64,000 nt of DNA from contig NZ_CP050975.2 of NCBI RefSeq assembly GCF_012273515.2, positions 7,998,001-8,062,000 of the forward strand, in the 5' to 3' direction. The notes beneath the pieces were generated by a model, which ran no database searches, was not told the origin of the DNA, and saw nothing but the letters and a program-made list of their open reading frames with translations. This document shows positions 54,141 to 62,253 of this stretch, in pieces (position 1 is the stretch's first letter; every line of letters starts with the position of its first letter). A program made the position numbers and the translations under genes. The stretch comes from Streptomyces sp. RPA4-2. GTDB taxonomy: Bacteria > Actinomycetota > Actinomycetes > Streptomycetales > Streptomycetaceae.

Positions 54141-55228
54141 GAGGAGATGCCTCCGGTACGGCTGCGGGTGCGGACTATGAGCCACATCAGGTACGGGGCG
54201 CCCACCACGGCGGTGAGAACGCCGACGGGCAGCTCGATCGGGGAGAACAAGCGGCGGGCCAGCAGGTCCGCGACCACGACGACCAGCGCGCCGGTCAACG
54301 CCGAGGACAGCAGCGGGATCTGCGCCGTGCGCGTGAGCCGGCGGGCGACCTGCGGAGCGAGCAGTGCGACGAAGTCGACCGGTCCCGCGGCGCCGGTCGC
54401 CACCGACGCGAGGACGACACCGAACGCGGTCAGGCCGAGACGGACCCGGTCCAGGCGCACACCGAGGGCGGTGGCGGTGTCGTCGTCGAAGGACGCGCCG
54501 CGCTGCGCGCGCGCCGCCCACAGAGCCACCGGGACGCCGACCAGGAGCACGAGCGCGAGGGGGCGCGCCTCCTCGTAGCCGCGGCCGTTGAGTGAGCCGG
54601 TCAGCCACACCTTGGCCTGCTGGGCCACCAGATAGTCGCCCTTGGTGAGGAACAGCTGCGTCAGCGAGCCGAGCGCGACCGACACGCCGATGCCGACCAG
54701 GACGAAGCGCGAGGAGTTCAGCCCGCGCCGCCACGCGAAGGAGTACACCAGCAGGGCCGCCGCGACGCCGCCGCCGACGGAGACGTACGGCAGCGCGCCG
54801 TAGCCGACGGCGCCGAAGCTCATCGCGGCGACGGTCGCCGCGCCCGCGCCGTGCGTGACACCGATGACGTCGGGACTGGCCAGCGGATTGCGCGCGACGG
54901 TCTGCACCAGCGCGCCCGCCACGCCGAACGCGGCCCCCGCCAGCAGCCCGACGACCAGCCGCGGCAGGCGCAGTGTGCCCACGACCAGCTCGTCGGGGCT
55001 CGGCCGCCCGAACAGCACGCGGACGACCTCCACCGGTGCGACGAAGGACTCGCCGACACACAGGTAGGCCACCACCGCGCAGGCGAGCAGCACCGCGAGC
55101 ACCGCCGCGACGGCGACCGCCCTGCGGTGCACGAGGAAACTGGCGCGTCCCCCGCGAAGGACGGCGTGCCCGGCCGGGTGTACGGCGGCCCGGACGGGCA
55201 CGGTGTCGTCGCGGCTCGCGGGGCTCAT
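54137..55228 (-). CDS. Siderophore ABC importer permease (FecD type)
   Basis: 363 residues, FecCD family with about nine to ten spans. R-L-P-R-L-V-V-G-L-L-A-G-A-A-F-G-V-A-G-A and N-P-L-A-S-P-D-V-I-G-V are the standard signatures. A charged cytoplasmic N-terminus of about 30 residues is longer than usual. ATG 55228 overlaps the stop of the other permease. Confidence 0.9.
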   Translation of the reverse strand: MSPASRDDTVPVRAAVHPAGHAVLRGGRASFLVHRRAVAVAAVLAVLLACAVVAYLCVGESFVAPVEVVRVLFGRPSPDELVVGTLRLPRLVVGLLAGAAFGVAGALVQTVARNPLASPDVIGVTHGAGAATVAAMSFGAVGYGALPYVSVGGGVAAALLVYSFAWRRGLNSSRFVLVGIGVSVALGSLTQLFLTKGDYLVAQQAKVWLTGSLNGRGYEEARPLALVLLVGVPVALWAARAQRGASFDDDTATALGVRLDRVRLGLTAFGVVLASVATGAAGPVDFVALLAPQVARRLTRTAQIPLLSSALTGALVVVVADLLARRLFSPIELPVGVLTAVVGAPYLMWLIVRTRSRTGGISS

Positions 55229-56235
55229 GCGGGCACCACCGCCCGGCGCCGCACGAGCGCGATCAGGAACGGCACGCCGATCAGGGCGGTCATGACGGCC
55301 ACCGGTACCTCCGAGGGCGGGAAGACGACGCGGCCGAGCACGTCGGAGCCGAGGATCATCACCGGCCCGAGGAGCGCGGCCAGCGGCAGCACCCAGCGGT
55401 GCGCGGTGCCGACCAGGGCGCGGGCGATGTGCGGAACGGCGAGGCCGGTGAAGGCGATCGGGCCGACGGCGGCCACCGCCGCTCCGGTCAGCACGGTCGC
55501 CCCCAGCGCGCCGAGCACGCGCAGCAGAGCGACGTTGTGGCCGAGTCCCTTGGCGGCGTCGTCGCCGAGGGCGAGGGCGTCGAGGCCCCGGGCCGTGGCC
55601 GCGACCAGGACCAGACCGCCCAGCAGGAACGGCCAGATCTCACCGATGACCTCGCTGCCACGCCCGCTGAGGGAACCGACCTGCCAGAAGCGGAACTCGT
55701 CCAGGGCACGGGCGTTGGTGGTGGCGATCCCGGACACGAGCGAGGCGAGGAAGGCGTTCATGGCGGCGCCCGCGAGCGCGAGCTTGACCGGCGAGGCGCC
55801 GCCCCGGCCGCCGCTGGCGACGGCGTAGACGCCCACCGCCGCCAGTGCCGCGCCCGCGAACGCGAACCACACGTAGCCGTCGAGGGTGTGCACGCCGCAG
55901 AACGCGATCGCGCACACCACGCCCACCGAGGCGCCCTGGCTGACACCGAGGATGCCCGGTTCCGCGATGGGGTTGCGGGTGACGCCCTGCATCACCGTCC
56001 CGGCGAGCGCGAGCGCGGCGCCGGCCAGCACGCCGACGACCGTGCGTGGTACCCGCAACGACCGCACCACCTGGGCGTTGTCGCTGGTGCCGCCGTGCAG
56101 CAGTGCCTGGATCACCTCGCCCGGCGCGATCTGCCGGCTGCCCACGGCGAGGCTCAGCAGGACGGCGGCCAGCAGCATCGCCGTACCCGCCAGCAGCAGG
56201 CCGGCCCGGCGGCGGGTGGGGTCGGGTGGCGACAT
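55225..56235 (-). CDS. Siderophore ABC importer permease (FecC type)
   Basis: 336 residues, second FecCD permease: R-V-P-R-T-V-V-G-V-L-A-G-A-A-L-A-L-A-G, then N-P-I-A-E-P-G-I-L-G-V-S. The two permeases would form a heterodimer. ATG 56235 has a GGGAG site. It follows the binding-protein gene by 35 bp. Confidence 0.9.
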   Translation of the reverse strand: MSPPDPTRRRAGLLLAGTAMLLAAVLLSLAVGSRQIAPGEVIQALLHGGTSDNAQVVRSLRVPRTVVGVLAGAALALAGTVMQGVTRNPIAEPGILGVSQGASVGVVCAIAFCGVHTLDGYVWFAFAGAALAAVGVYAVASGGRGGASPVKLALAGAAMNAFLASLVSGIATTNARALDEFRFWQVGSLSGRGSEVIGEIWPFLLGGLVLVAATARGLDALALGDDAAKGLGHNVALLRVLGALGATVLTGAAVAAVGPIAFTGLAVPHIARALVGTAHRWVLPLAALLGPVMILGSDVLGRVVFPPSEVPVAVMTALIGVPFLIALVRRRAVVPA

Positions 56236-56270
56236 GCGCCGCGCTCCCTCTCTGTTCTCGGACTCTGTTC

Positions 56271-57329
56271 TCAGGCGGTCAGGTACTTCTGGAGGTCGTC
56301 GAGCACCGCGTTCGCGGCGGTGACGCCGAGCCCCAGGTACCAGGTCTCGTCCGGTACGTCGTGGGCGTGGCCGTCCTTGACCGCCTTGAGGTTCTTCCAC
56401 AGCGGATTGGCCTGGGCCTTGCTCTTGTCCGTGGCCCTGGCGTCGCCGTAGACCCCGGTGAAGATCCAGTCGGCGTCGGCCTGGTCGATGTTCTCGGGGC
56501 TGATCTCGGCGGCCAGGTCCGCGATGTCCTGGTTCTTCGGGCGCGGGATGCCGATGTCCTTGAGGATCGTGCCGATGAAGGAGTCGTTGGCGTAGAGCCG
56601 GATGACGCCGTCGGGCAGGTAACGGACCATCGACACGGTCGGCTTGTGGGCGCCGAGCTTCTCCCCGAGGGCCTTCGCGCGCTTCTCGTACGCGGCGAGG
56701 TTCGCCTCGGCCCGCGCCGTCCTGTCCAGCGCGGCCGCGTTGAGGAGGTAGTTCTGCTTCCACGTGAAGCCGGGGCGGATCGAGAAGACGGTCGGCGCGA
56801 TCTTCGACAGTTCGTCGTAGGAGTTGGCCGCGCGCAACTGGCTGCCCAGGATCAGGTCCGGCTTGAGCGCCGCGATCGCCTCCAGGTTGAGGCTGTTGAT
56901 GGTGCCGATGTTCTTCGGCTCGCCCGCGTTCTTCTTCAGGTACGACGGCAGCTCCGGCGAGCCCTCGGTCGGGGCCAGACCGACCGGCTTCACACCGAGG
57001 GAGACAACGTTATCGAGCTCGCCGACGTCCAGGACGACCACGCGCTCGGGCCGCGCCTTGATCTCGGTGCTGCCCATCGCGTGCTTGACCGTACGCGGCC
57101 ACTGGCCGGCCCTGGCGTCCGTGCCGAGGGCGGCGGTCTTCTCGGCGGCGTCGGCGAAGTCCTTGCCGCCCTTCGCCACCGACTTGGAGTCCTTCGCGCC
57201 CGACCCGGCCTGTGCGGAGGCGCTGTCCCCCTTCCCGTTCCCGGAGGAATCACTGCCGCACGCCGCGAGCGACAGTGCGGCGGCGACGGCGAGAGCGACT
57301 GCGGCTGTGCCGCGGCGCCGAAGAGACAT
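56271..57329 (-). CDS. Siderophore-binding lipoprotein (FecB type)
   Basis: 352 residues with lipid-attachment Cys24 (L-S-L-A-A-C) and a Gly/Ser/Lys linker, then a class III binding-protein fold: R-P-E-R-V-V-V-L-D-V-G-E-L-D and A-A-L-K-P-D-L-I-L-G-S. It captures a ferric siderophore, which type is not readable. First gene of the operon, directly downstream of an iron box. Confidence 0.9.
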   Translation of the reverse strand: MSLRRRGTAAVALAVAAALSLAACGSDSSGNGKGDSASAQAGSGAKDSKSVAKGGKDFADAAEKTAALGTDARAGQWPRTVKHAMGSTEIKARPERVVVLDVGELDNVVSLGVKPVGLAPTEGSPELPSYLKKNAGEPKNIGTINSLNLEAIAALKPDLILGSQLRAANSYDELSKIAPTVFSIRPGFTWKQNYLLNAAALDRTARAEANLAAYEKRAKALGEKLGAHKPTVSMVRYLPDGVIRLYANDSFIGTILKDIGIPRPKNQDIADLAAEISPENIDQADADWIFTGVYGDARATDKSKAQANPLWKNLKAVKDGHAHDVPDETWYLGLGVTAANAVLDDLQKYLTA

Positions 57330-57365
57330 GGGATGGGCTCCTAGCTGTGGTTCACCTTTGAAGTA

Positions 57366-57384
57366 TTAGGTGAGCCTAACCTTA
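57366..57384 (-). promoter_or_regulatory. DmdR/IdeR iron box of the siderophore operon
   Basis: TTAGGTGAGCCTAACCTTA matches 16 of 19 positions of the iron-box consensus. On the minus strand TAATAC overlaps its edge and could be the -10. It starts 37 bp upstream of the binding-protein ATG. Confidence 0.8.
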
Positions 57385-57596
57385 TGAGAAGCCCGTGTGC
57401 GGGACGCGACCGGGGGTGCGCGAGCCGGACCGCGCGCCCGGGAAACCGCCGGTCCCCAGGTCGCCGCGGTGCCCGGACAGCCGCGCACACCCCGTCGCAC
57501 CGCCCTGCCGTGGAGGGCGTGGCGCCGGATTGGTCCCGTTCCCGAGCCGGGAATTGGCCCCGGTGGCCGAGGCGCCCGGTACGTAGGGTCGGGATC

Positions 57597-58172
57597 ATGA
57601 CAGCAGCCTCCGCCACAGTTCCCACCCCGATGAACGTCTGCGTCTTCCTCTCCGCCGCGGACCTGGACGAGCGCTACACCCGGCCGGCCCGCGAACTGGC
57701 GGAGCTGCTCGGGAAGGGTGGTCACACCTTGGTGTGGGGCGGATCCGACACCGGTCTGATGAAGGTCGTCGCCGACGGGGTGCGGGAGACCGGAGGACGG
57801 CTGGTGGGGGTCTCGGTCGCCTTTCTGCGCGAGTGGGCCAGACGGGACGCCGACGAGATGGTGTTCGCCGACGACCTCGCCGAACGCAAGGCCCTGCTGC
57901 TCGCCCGCGCGGACGCGGTGGTCGTGATGGCGGGCGGTCTGGGCACGCTGGACGAGGTGACCGAGGTCCTGGAGCTGAGAAAGCACGGCCTGCACGACAA
58001 GCCCGTGGTGCTGCTGAACTCGGCCGGGTTCTACGACGGTCTGACACTCCAGCTCCGCCGGATGGAGGCGGAGGGATTCCTGCCGGTGCCCCTGAGCGGG
58101 CTGTTCTTCCTCGCCGACGCGGCCGCGGACGCCTTCGCCCACCTGGAGGAATCGGTCGTCGGACCACGATGA
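57597..58172 (+). CDS. LOG-family nucleoside 5'-monophosphate phosphoribohydrolase-like protein
   Basis: 191 residues, Rossmann-like LOG fold. V-W-G-G-S-D-T-G-L-M and A-G-G-L-G-T-L-D-E-V-T-E correspond to the paired motifs of the family, though the usual P of P-G-G-x-G-T is Ala here. Relatives cleave adenosine or cytokinin monophosphates to base plus ribose phosphate. TAGGGT at 57584-57589 sits 7 bases before the ATG, so the transcript may be leaderless. Confidence 0.82.
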   Translation: MTAASATVPTPMNVCVFLSAADLDERYTRPARELAELLGKGGHTLVWGGSDTGLMKVVADGVRETGGRLVGVSVAFLREWARRDADEMVFADDLAERKALLLARADAVVVMAGGLGTLDEVTEVLELRKHGLHDKPVVLLNSAGFYDGLTLQLRRMEAEGFLPVPLSGLFFLADAAADAFAHLEESVVGPR

Positions 58173-58221
58173 GCCGGCCGCGGCGGGCCCGTCCGCGGCC
58201 GCAACCACTCACGGCGGTACA

Positions 58222-58268
58222 CGCAAGGACGCGCCTATGCGCGTCCTTGCGCGTCCATGCGCGTCCAT
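58222..58268. terminator. 13-bp perfect hairpin with trailing 10-bp repeats
   Basis: CGCAAGGACGCGC and its complement enclose CTAT (58222-58251). The right arm begins a run of three near-identical decamers, GCGCGTCCTT then GCGCGTCCAT twice (58239-58268). It lies between the convergent LOG and MocR genes. Confidence 0.75.
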
Positions 58269-58292
58269 GCGTGGCGATACATGGTGATACGT

Positions 58293-59733
58293 CTAGGGCA
58301 TCACCCCGCACAGGATGTCCAGCGCACCCTTCCACGCACTGTCCGAGGGAGCCGCGTAGTTCACCACGAGCGCGTCCTGCTGGGGGAGTTGCCGGCCGGA
58401 CTCGGGCGTCTCGTAGCGGAACTCCGCGAGGCCGCTGACCGCGAGACCCCGCCGCGCTGCCTCCTGGGTGACCGAGTGCTCCGTTCCGTGGGGGAGTTCG
58501 AGAACCGCCTGCAGGCCCGCGGCCATACCCCTCAGGTGGACGTGGGGGGCCCTGTGGGCCAGGGCCGTGACGAGTTGCTCTCGGCGGCGCCGGTAGTGCA
58601 GTCGCATCGAGCGCACATGACGGTCGTACGCGCCCGACGTCAGGAACTCGGCCAGCGTGAGCTGTTCGAGCGCACTCGACATGTAGTCGCCGTACCCCTT
58701 GGCGGCGACGATGTCCGGGACCAGATCCCGCGGCAGGACCATCCAGCCCAGCCGCACTCCGGGCGCCAGTGACTTGCTCACCGAGCCGAAGTACACCACC
58801 CGGTCGGGGCCGAGGCCCTGCAGGGCACCCACCGGCTGACGGTCGTATCTGAACTCCCCGTCGTAGTCGTCCTCCAGGATCAGGCCGCCGGTGCGCCGCG
58901 CCCATTCGACGGCCGCCGTACGCCGGTCCGGGCGCAGCGCGACCCCCGTCGGGTACTGGTGGGCGGGTGTCATCAGTACCGCGCCGATGTCCTCCAGCCG
59001 CTCCAAGTCGTCGGTGCGCGCGCCGTGTTCGTCGACGTGGACGGACGGAGTGCGCAGGCCGGCGTCGGTCAGCAGGTCGCGATAGAGATCGAGTCCGTAC
59101 GACTCGACGGCCACCGCCCGTACCCGCCGCGCCCGGAGTGCCCGCGCCATCAGCGCGAGCCCGTGGTGGAAGCCGGAGCAGACGACGATCCGCTCCGGCT
59201 CGGCGTACACCCCGCGGGCCCGCGCCAGGTAGTCCGCGAGGGCGGTGCGCAGACGGATCTGGCCGAGGGCGTCGCCGTACCCGAAGGCCTCGTGCGGTGC
59301 GGCGGTCAGGGCGCGGCGGGCGGCGGTGAGCCACTGTGCGCGGGGGGAAGTTCGCGAGGTCCGGTGAACCCGGCCGCAGGCCGTACGTCGGGCGTTTCGG
59401 GGCCGGCCGCGCGCCCTCAGTGTCGGATTCGGCGCGGCTCGGTTCGGCCCGCTCCGCCACCCGGGTCCCGGAGCCCTGCCGGGCGGTGAGCCAGCCCTCC
59501 GCGACGAGTTCGGCGTAGGAGTCGGTGACGGTGTTGCGGGAGATACCGAGATCGGCGGCGAGCGAGCGGGACGGTGGCAGCCGGGTGCCGGGTGCCAGCC
59601 GCCCCGTACGTACGGCGTCCCGGAGCGCGTTGGTGAGGCCGGCGCGCAGCCCGGGGCCGCGCAGTTCCAGATGGAGGTCGGTGCCGGGTCCGGCGGGCGA
59701 GTCGGTCCCCGAATTGGTCTGGGAATCTGTCAC
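58293..59733 (-). pseudogene. MocR-type GntR/aminotransferase regulator with a frameshift
   Basis: The GntR HTH is in one frame from GTG 59733 (S-R-S-L-A-A-D-L-G-I-S-R-N-T-V-T) and the PLP-aminotransferase-like half in another, ending at 58293 with the Lys motif G-S-V-S-K-S-L-A-P-G. The frames meet at a run of six G on the plus strand (59342-59347). Removing one restores N-F-P-R-A-Q-W-L-T-A-A and a continuous MocR protein of about 480 residues. So this is either a recent mutation or a sequencing error. It diverges from the AhpD-like gene. Confidence 0.88.
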
Positions 59734-59736
59734 GGA

Positions 59737-59763
59737 ACTGGACCCTACTTCAGTGCCACTGGA
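59737..59763. promoter_or_regulatory. Direct repeats and palindrome in the MocR/AhpD gap
   Basis: ACTGGA occurs at 59737-59742 and 59758-59763 (21 bp apart, two helical turns), and CAGTGCCACTG (59751-59761) is a perfect 11-bp palindrome. MocR proteins typically bind direct repeats in the divergent gap. The AhpD-like ATG lies 17 bp to the right behind TAGCGT, so that gene is probably leaderless. Confidence 0.55.
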
Positions 59764-59780
59764 TGCGTAGCGTTGCAGTC

Positions 59781-60335
59781 ATGAACACGAACGAAGCGAA
59801 TGAGAACCGTGACAACCCATACAACCAACGCAACACATACAACATGGACAGTCTGGACAGCCTCGGCCGCCTTCGCGAGCATCCGCCCCGTCCGGGCCCG
59901 GCGGAACCCGCGCCGCGGGCGTTCGAGGCCGTGGGCCGCCCGGACGCGGCGGCGAAGCGGGGGCTCGCGCCCGTCCTGCTGAACCTGGTCAAGATCCGCG
60001 CGGCCCAGATCACCCACTGTGCCCTCTGCCTGGACATGCACAGCGGGGACGCGCTCGCGGCCGGTGAGTCGGCGGGGAGGATCCTCCGGCTCGGCGCCTG
60101 GCGGGAGTCGATGCACTTCTACAAGGCCAAGGAGATCGCGGCGATCGAGCTGACCGAGGCGATCACCGTGCGCACGGACGGTTCCGTGCCGGACGAGGTG
60201 TACGCGCGGGTCGCGGCCGAGTTCGACGAGAGCGAGCTGGCCCGTCTCGTCGCCGTGATCACGACGCTCAACGGCCGGAACGGCTTCGGGGTGTCCACCT
60301 GCCTCGTCCCCGGCCACTGCGCATCCGCCATCTGA
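59781..60335 (+). CDS. Carboxymuconolactone decarboxylase/AhpD-like protein
   Basis: 184 residues. Redox pair Cys80 and Cys83 in I-T-H-C-A-L-C-L-D-M-H, the AhpD-type active site with its following His. The N-terminal 35 residues are Asn-rich and unlike the family, so M-D-S-L-D-S-L could be the true start, though ATG 59781 fits the -10. Relatives are thiol peroxidases or decarboxylases. MocR-regulated and followed 28 bp later by the aquaporin gene. Confidence 0.82.
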   Translation: MNTNEANENRDNPYNQRNTYNMDSLDSLGRLREHPPRPGPAEPAPRAFEAVGRPDAAAKRGLAPVLLNLVKIRAAQITHCALCLDMHSGDALAAGESAGRILRLGAWRESMHFYKAKEIAAIELTEAITVRTDGSVPDEVYARVAAEFDESELARLVAVITTLNGRNGFGVSTCLVPGHCASAI

Positions 60336-60363
60336 CCTGACGACACATGCGAAGGAGATCCTG

Positions 60364-61260
60364 GTGAGTACCGTTCCCTCTCGCGCGCGCCGGGTGTCGC
60401 CGGCCCGTGCCGTCGACGAGTTCGTGCTCGCCACCGCCCTGCTGTTCCTCGCGGTGACGGCGGTACGGTGGCTGCGCGATCCGGGCTCCGTGCTCTGCGT
60501 CGCCGACCTCGACGTCGCGATCACGGTCATCGGCGCCTTCAGTGGGATCGTCCTCACCGTGCTCATCCTCACCCCGCCGGGGAGACGCAGCGGGGGCCAC
60601 ATGAATCCGGCCGTGACGGTCTCCCTGTGGCTGATGGGCGCCTTCCCGGGGCGCGGCGTCCTGCCCTATGTGCTGGCGCAACTCGCGGGCTCCGCCGCGG
60701 GAACGGGGCTGGCGCGCCTGGTGTGGGGGCGCCCGGTGACCCTCCCGTCCGTCGACTACGCCGCGATCGGGCCCGCGCCCGCCTGGCAGCCCTCGGCCGT
60801 CTTTCTCGCCGAGGCGGGAGGCATGGCGGCCATCGTCCTCGTCGTCGGGTTCCTCATGGCCCATACCCGCTTCTCACACCTGCTGCCGTACGCCATCGGA
60901 CTGTCCGTCGCGCTGGTGATCACCCTGCTCGGTACCCGCAGCGGGGGCTCGGTCAACCCGGCCCGCCAGCTCGGGCCCGCCGTGCTCGCCGGCCGGACCG
61001 AGGACCTGTGGATCTATCTGGTGGCGCCGGTCCTGGGAGCCGCGCTCGGCGCCTGGCTCGACCGCCTCCTCGGACGGCTCCGGCGGCGCCTTCCCGCAGG
61101 TGCGACGCGGGTGGCGGCGAGTGTCGACCCGTCGGGCGAGGGCGGTGTCCCCGCCTTCGCCGTGAACGGGCACGCCGCCCTTCGCGCGCCGGGCCGGGCT
61201 ACAGCTCCCACTCCACCCATATCAGTACAAGATGGACACTCATCCGATCGAAAGGGCTGA
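60364..61260 (+). CDS. Aquaporin-like MIP-family channel
   Basis: 298 residues from GTG with AAGGAG upstream. Both NPA half-helices are intact: G-H-M-N-P-A-V-T-V near residue 80 and G-S-V-N-P-A-R-Q in the second half. The Arg after the second NPA is the selectivity-filter arginine. Charged tail of about 60 residues. Conducts water or small neutral solutes; its place after a thiol-peroxidase-like gene suggests hydrogen peroxide or glycerol, which is only a guess. Confidence 0.88.
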   Translation: MSTVPSRARRVSPARAVDEFVLATALLFLAVTAVRWLRDPGSVLCVADLDVAITVIGAFSGIVLTVLILTPPGRRSGGHMNPAVTVSLWLMGAFPGRGVLPYVLAQLAGSAAGTGLARLVWGRPVTLPSVDYAAIGPAPAWQPSAVFLAEAGGMAAIVLVVGFLMAHTRFSHLLPYAIGLSVALVITLLGTRSGGSVNPARQLGPAVLAGRTEDLWIYLVAPVLGAALGAWLDRLLGRLRRRLPAGATRVAASVDPSGEGGVPAFAVNGHAALRAPGRATAPTPPISVQDGHSSDRKG

Positions 61261-61267
61261 TTCCCTC

Positions 61268-62140
61268 ATGAACATCCTGGTTGCCGGTGCGACCGGCGCA
61301 GTGGGCCGACTCCTCGTCCCTTTGCTGCTGAAAGAAGGACATCAGGTCACGGGAGTCTCCCGTACGCCCGAGGGGGTGGAACGAGTACGACGGCAGGGCG
61401 CGTCAGCCGTCCAGGCGGACGCGTTCGACAGGGACGCCCTGCGACGGGTGATGGCCGCGACCGCTCCGGACGCGGTGATCCACCAGCTCACCGCCCTGTC
61501 GGACGCCGACGGGGAGACGACCAACCGGCTACGCCGCGAGGGCACGCGCAATCTCGTGGACGCGGCCAGGTCCGCCGGAGTGGAACGGATCGTCGCTCAG
61601 TCGATCTCCTGGGCGTACGTACCGGGGGAGACCCCGGCGGACGAGACCGAACCGCTGGATCTCGGGGCGGCCGAGCCGCGACGAGGGATGGTGGAGGGCA
61701 TCCGGGCACTGGAGGAGACCGCGGCCGAGATGGAGACCTGCGTGGCCCTGCGCTACGGCATCCTGTACGGCCCGGGTACCTGGTACGCGCCGGGCGGCGC
61801 CGTGGCCGCGGCCCTGGCCGGCGACCCGAACGCGCGTCTTCTCGCCAACCTCGAGGCGGATCTCTCGGTGACATCGTTCGTGCACGTCGCCGACGCCGCG
61901 AGGGCCACCGTCGCCGCCCTCGGCTGGCCTTCCGGGCCCGTCAACATCGTGGACGACGAGCCGGCCGAGGGCCGCCAGTGGCTGCCGGTCCTGGCAGCCG
62001 CCCTCGGTGTGCCCGCACCCGAGGAACGGACAGGACGGCAGAACGAGGCCAGGGGCGCGTCCAACGAACGGGCCCGCTCCCGGGGATGGGAACCCGAACA
62101 CACGACGTGGCGGTACGGCTTCGCCGCGCAGGACGTCTGA
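61268..62140 (+). CDS. NAD-dependent epimerase/dehydratase-like protein
   Basis: 290 residues, extended SDR: V-A-G-A-T-G-A-V-G-R loop at the N-terminus, S-W-A-Y-V-P and L-R-Y-G-I-L-Y-G-P-G-T-W-Y. The usual Y-x3-K catalytic pair is not evident, so it may be an atypical NmrA-like or reductase member. It starts 7 bp after the aquaporin stop and is probably in the same operon. Confidence 0.78.
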   Translation: MNILVAGATGAVGRLLVPLLLKEGHQVTGVSRTPEGVERVRRQGASAVQADAFDRDALRRVMAATAPDAVIHQLTALSDADGETTNRLRREGTRNLVDAARSAGVERIVAQSISWAYVPGETPADETEPLDLGAAEPRRGMVEGIRALEETAAEMETCVALRYGILYGPGTWYAPGGAVAAALAGDPNARLLANLEADLSVTSFVHVADAARATVAALGWPSGPVNIVDDEPAEGRQWLPVLAAALGVPAPEERTGRQNEARGASNERARSRGWEPEHTTWRYGFAAQDV

Positions 62141-62161
62141 CACACGTGTCCGACGCACATC

Positions 62162-62208
62162 TGACGCACAGGGGTTCGCCCACGGACTTCGCGGAACTCT
62201 GTGCGTCA
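62162..62208. terminator. Stem between the epimerase and the AfsR-like gene
   Basis: TGACGCACAG and CTGTGCGTCA are perfect 10-bp arms, extended inward with GTTC/GAAC pairing. It lies between two convergent genes and can end both. Confidence 0.65.
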
Positions 62209-62253
62209 CCGGATCCAGGCCCGACGCCGAAGCGGTCCGATCGACGCGGGCCG

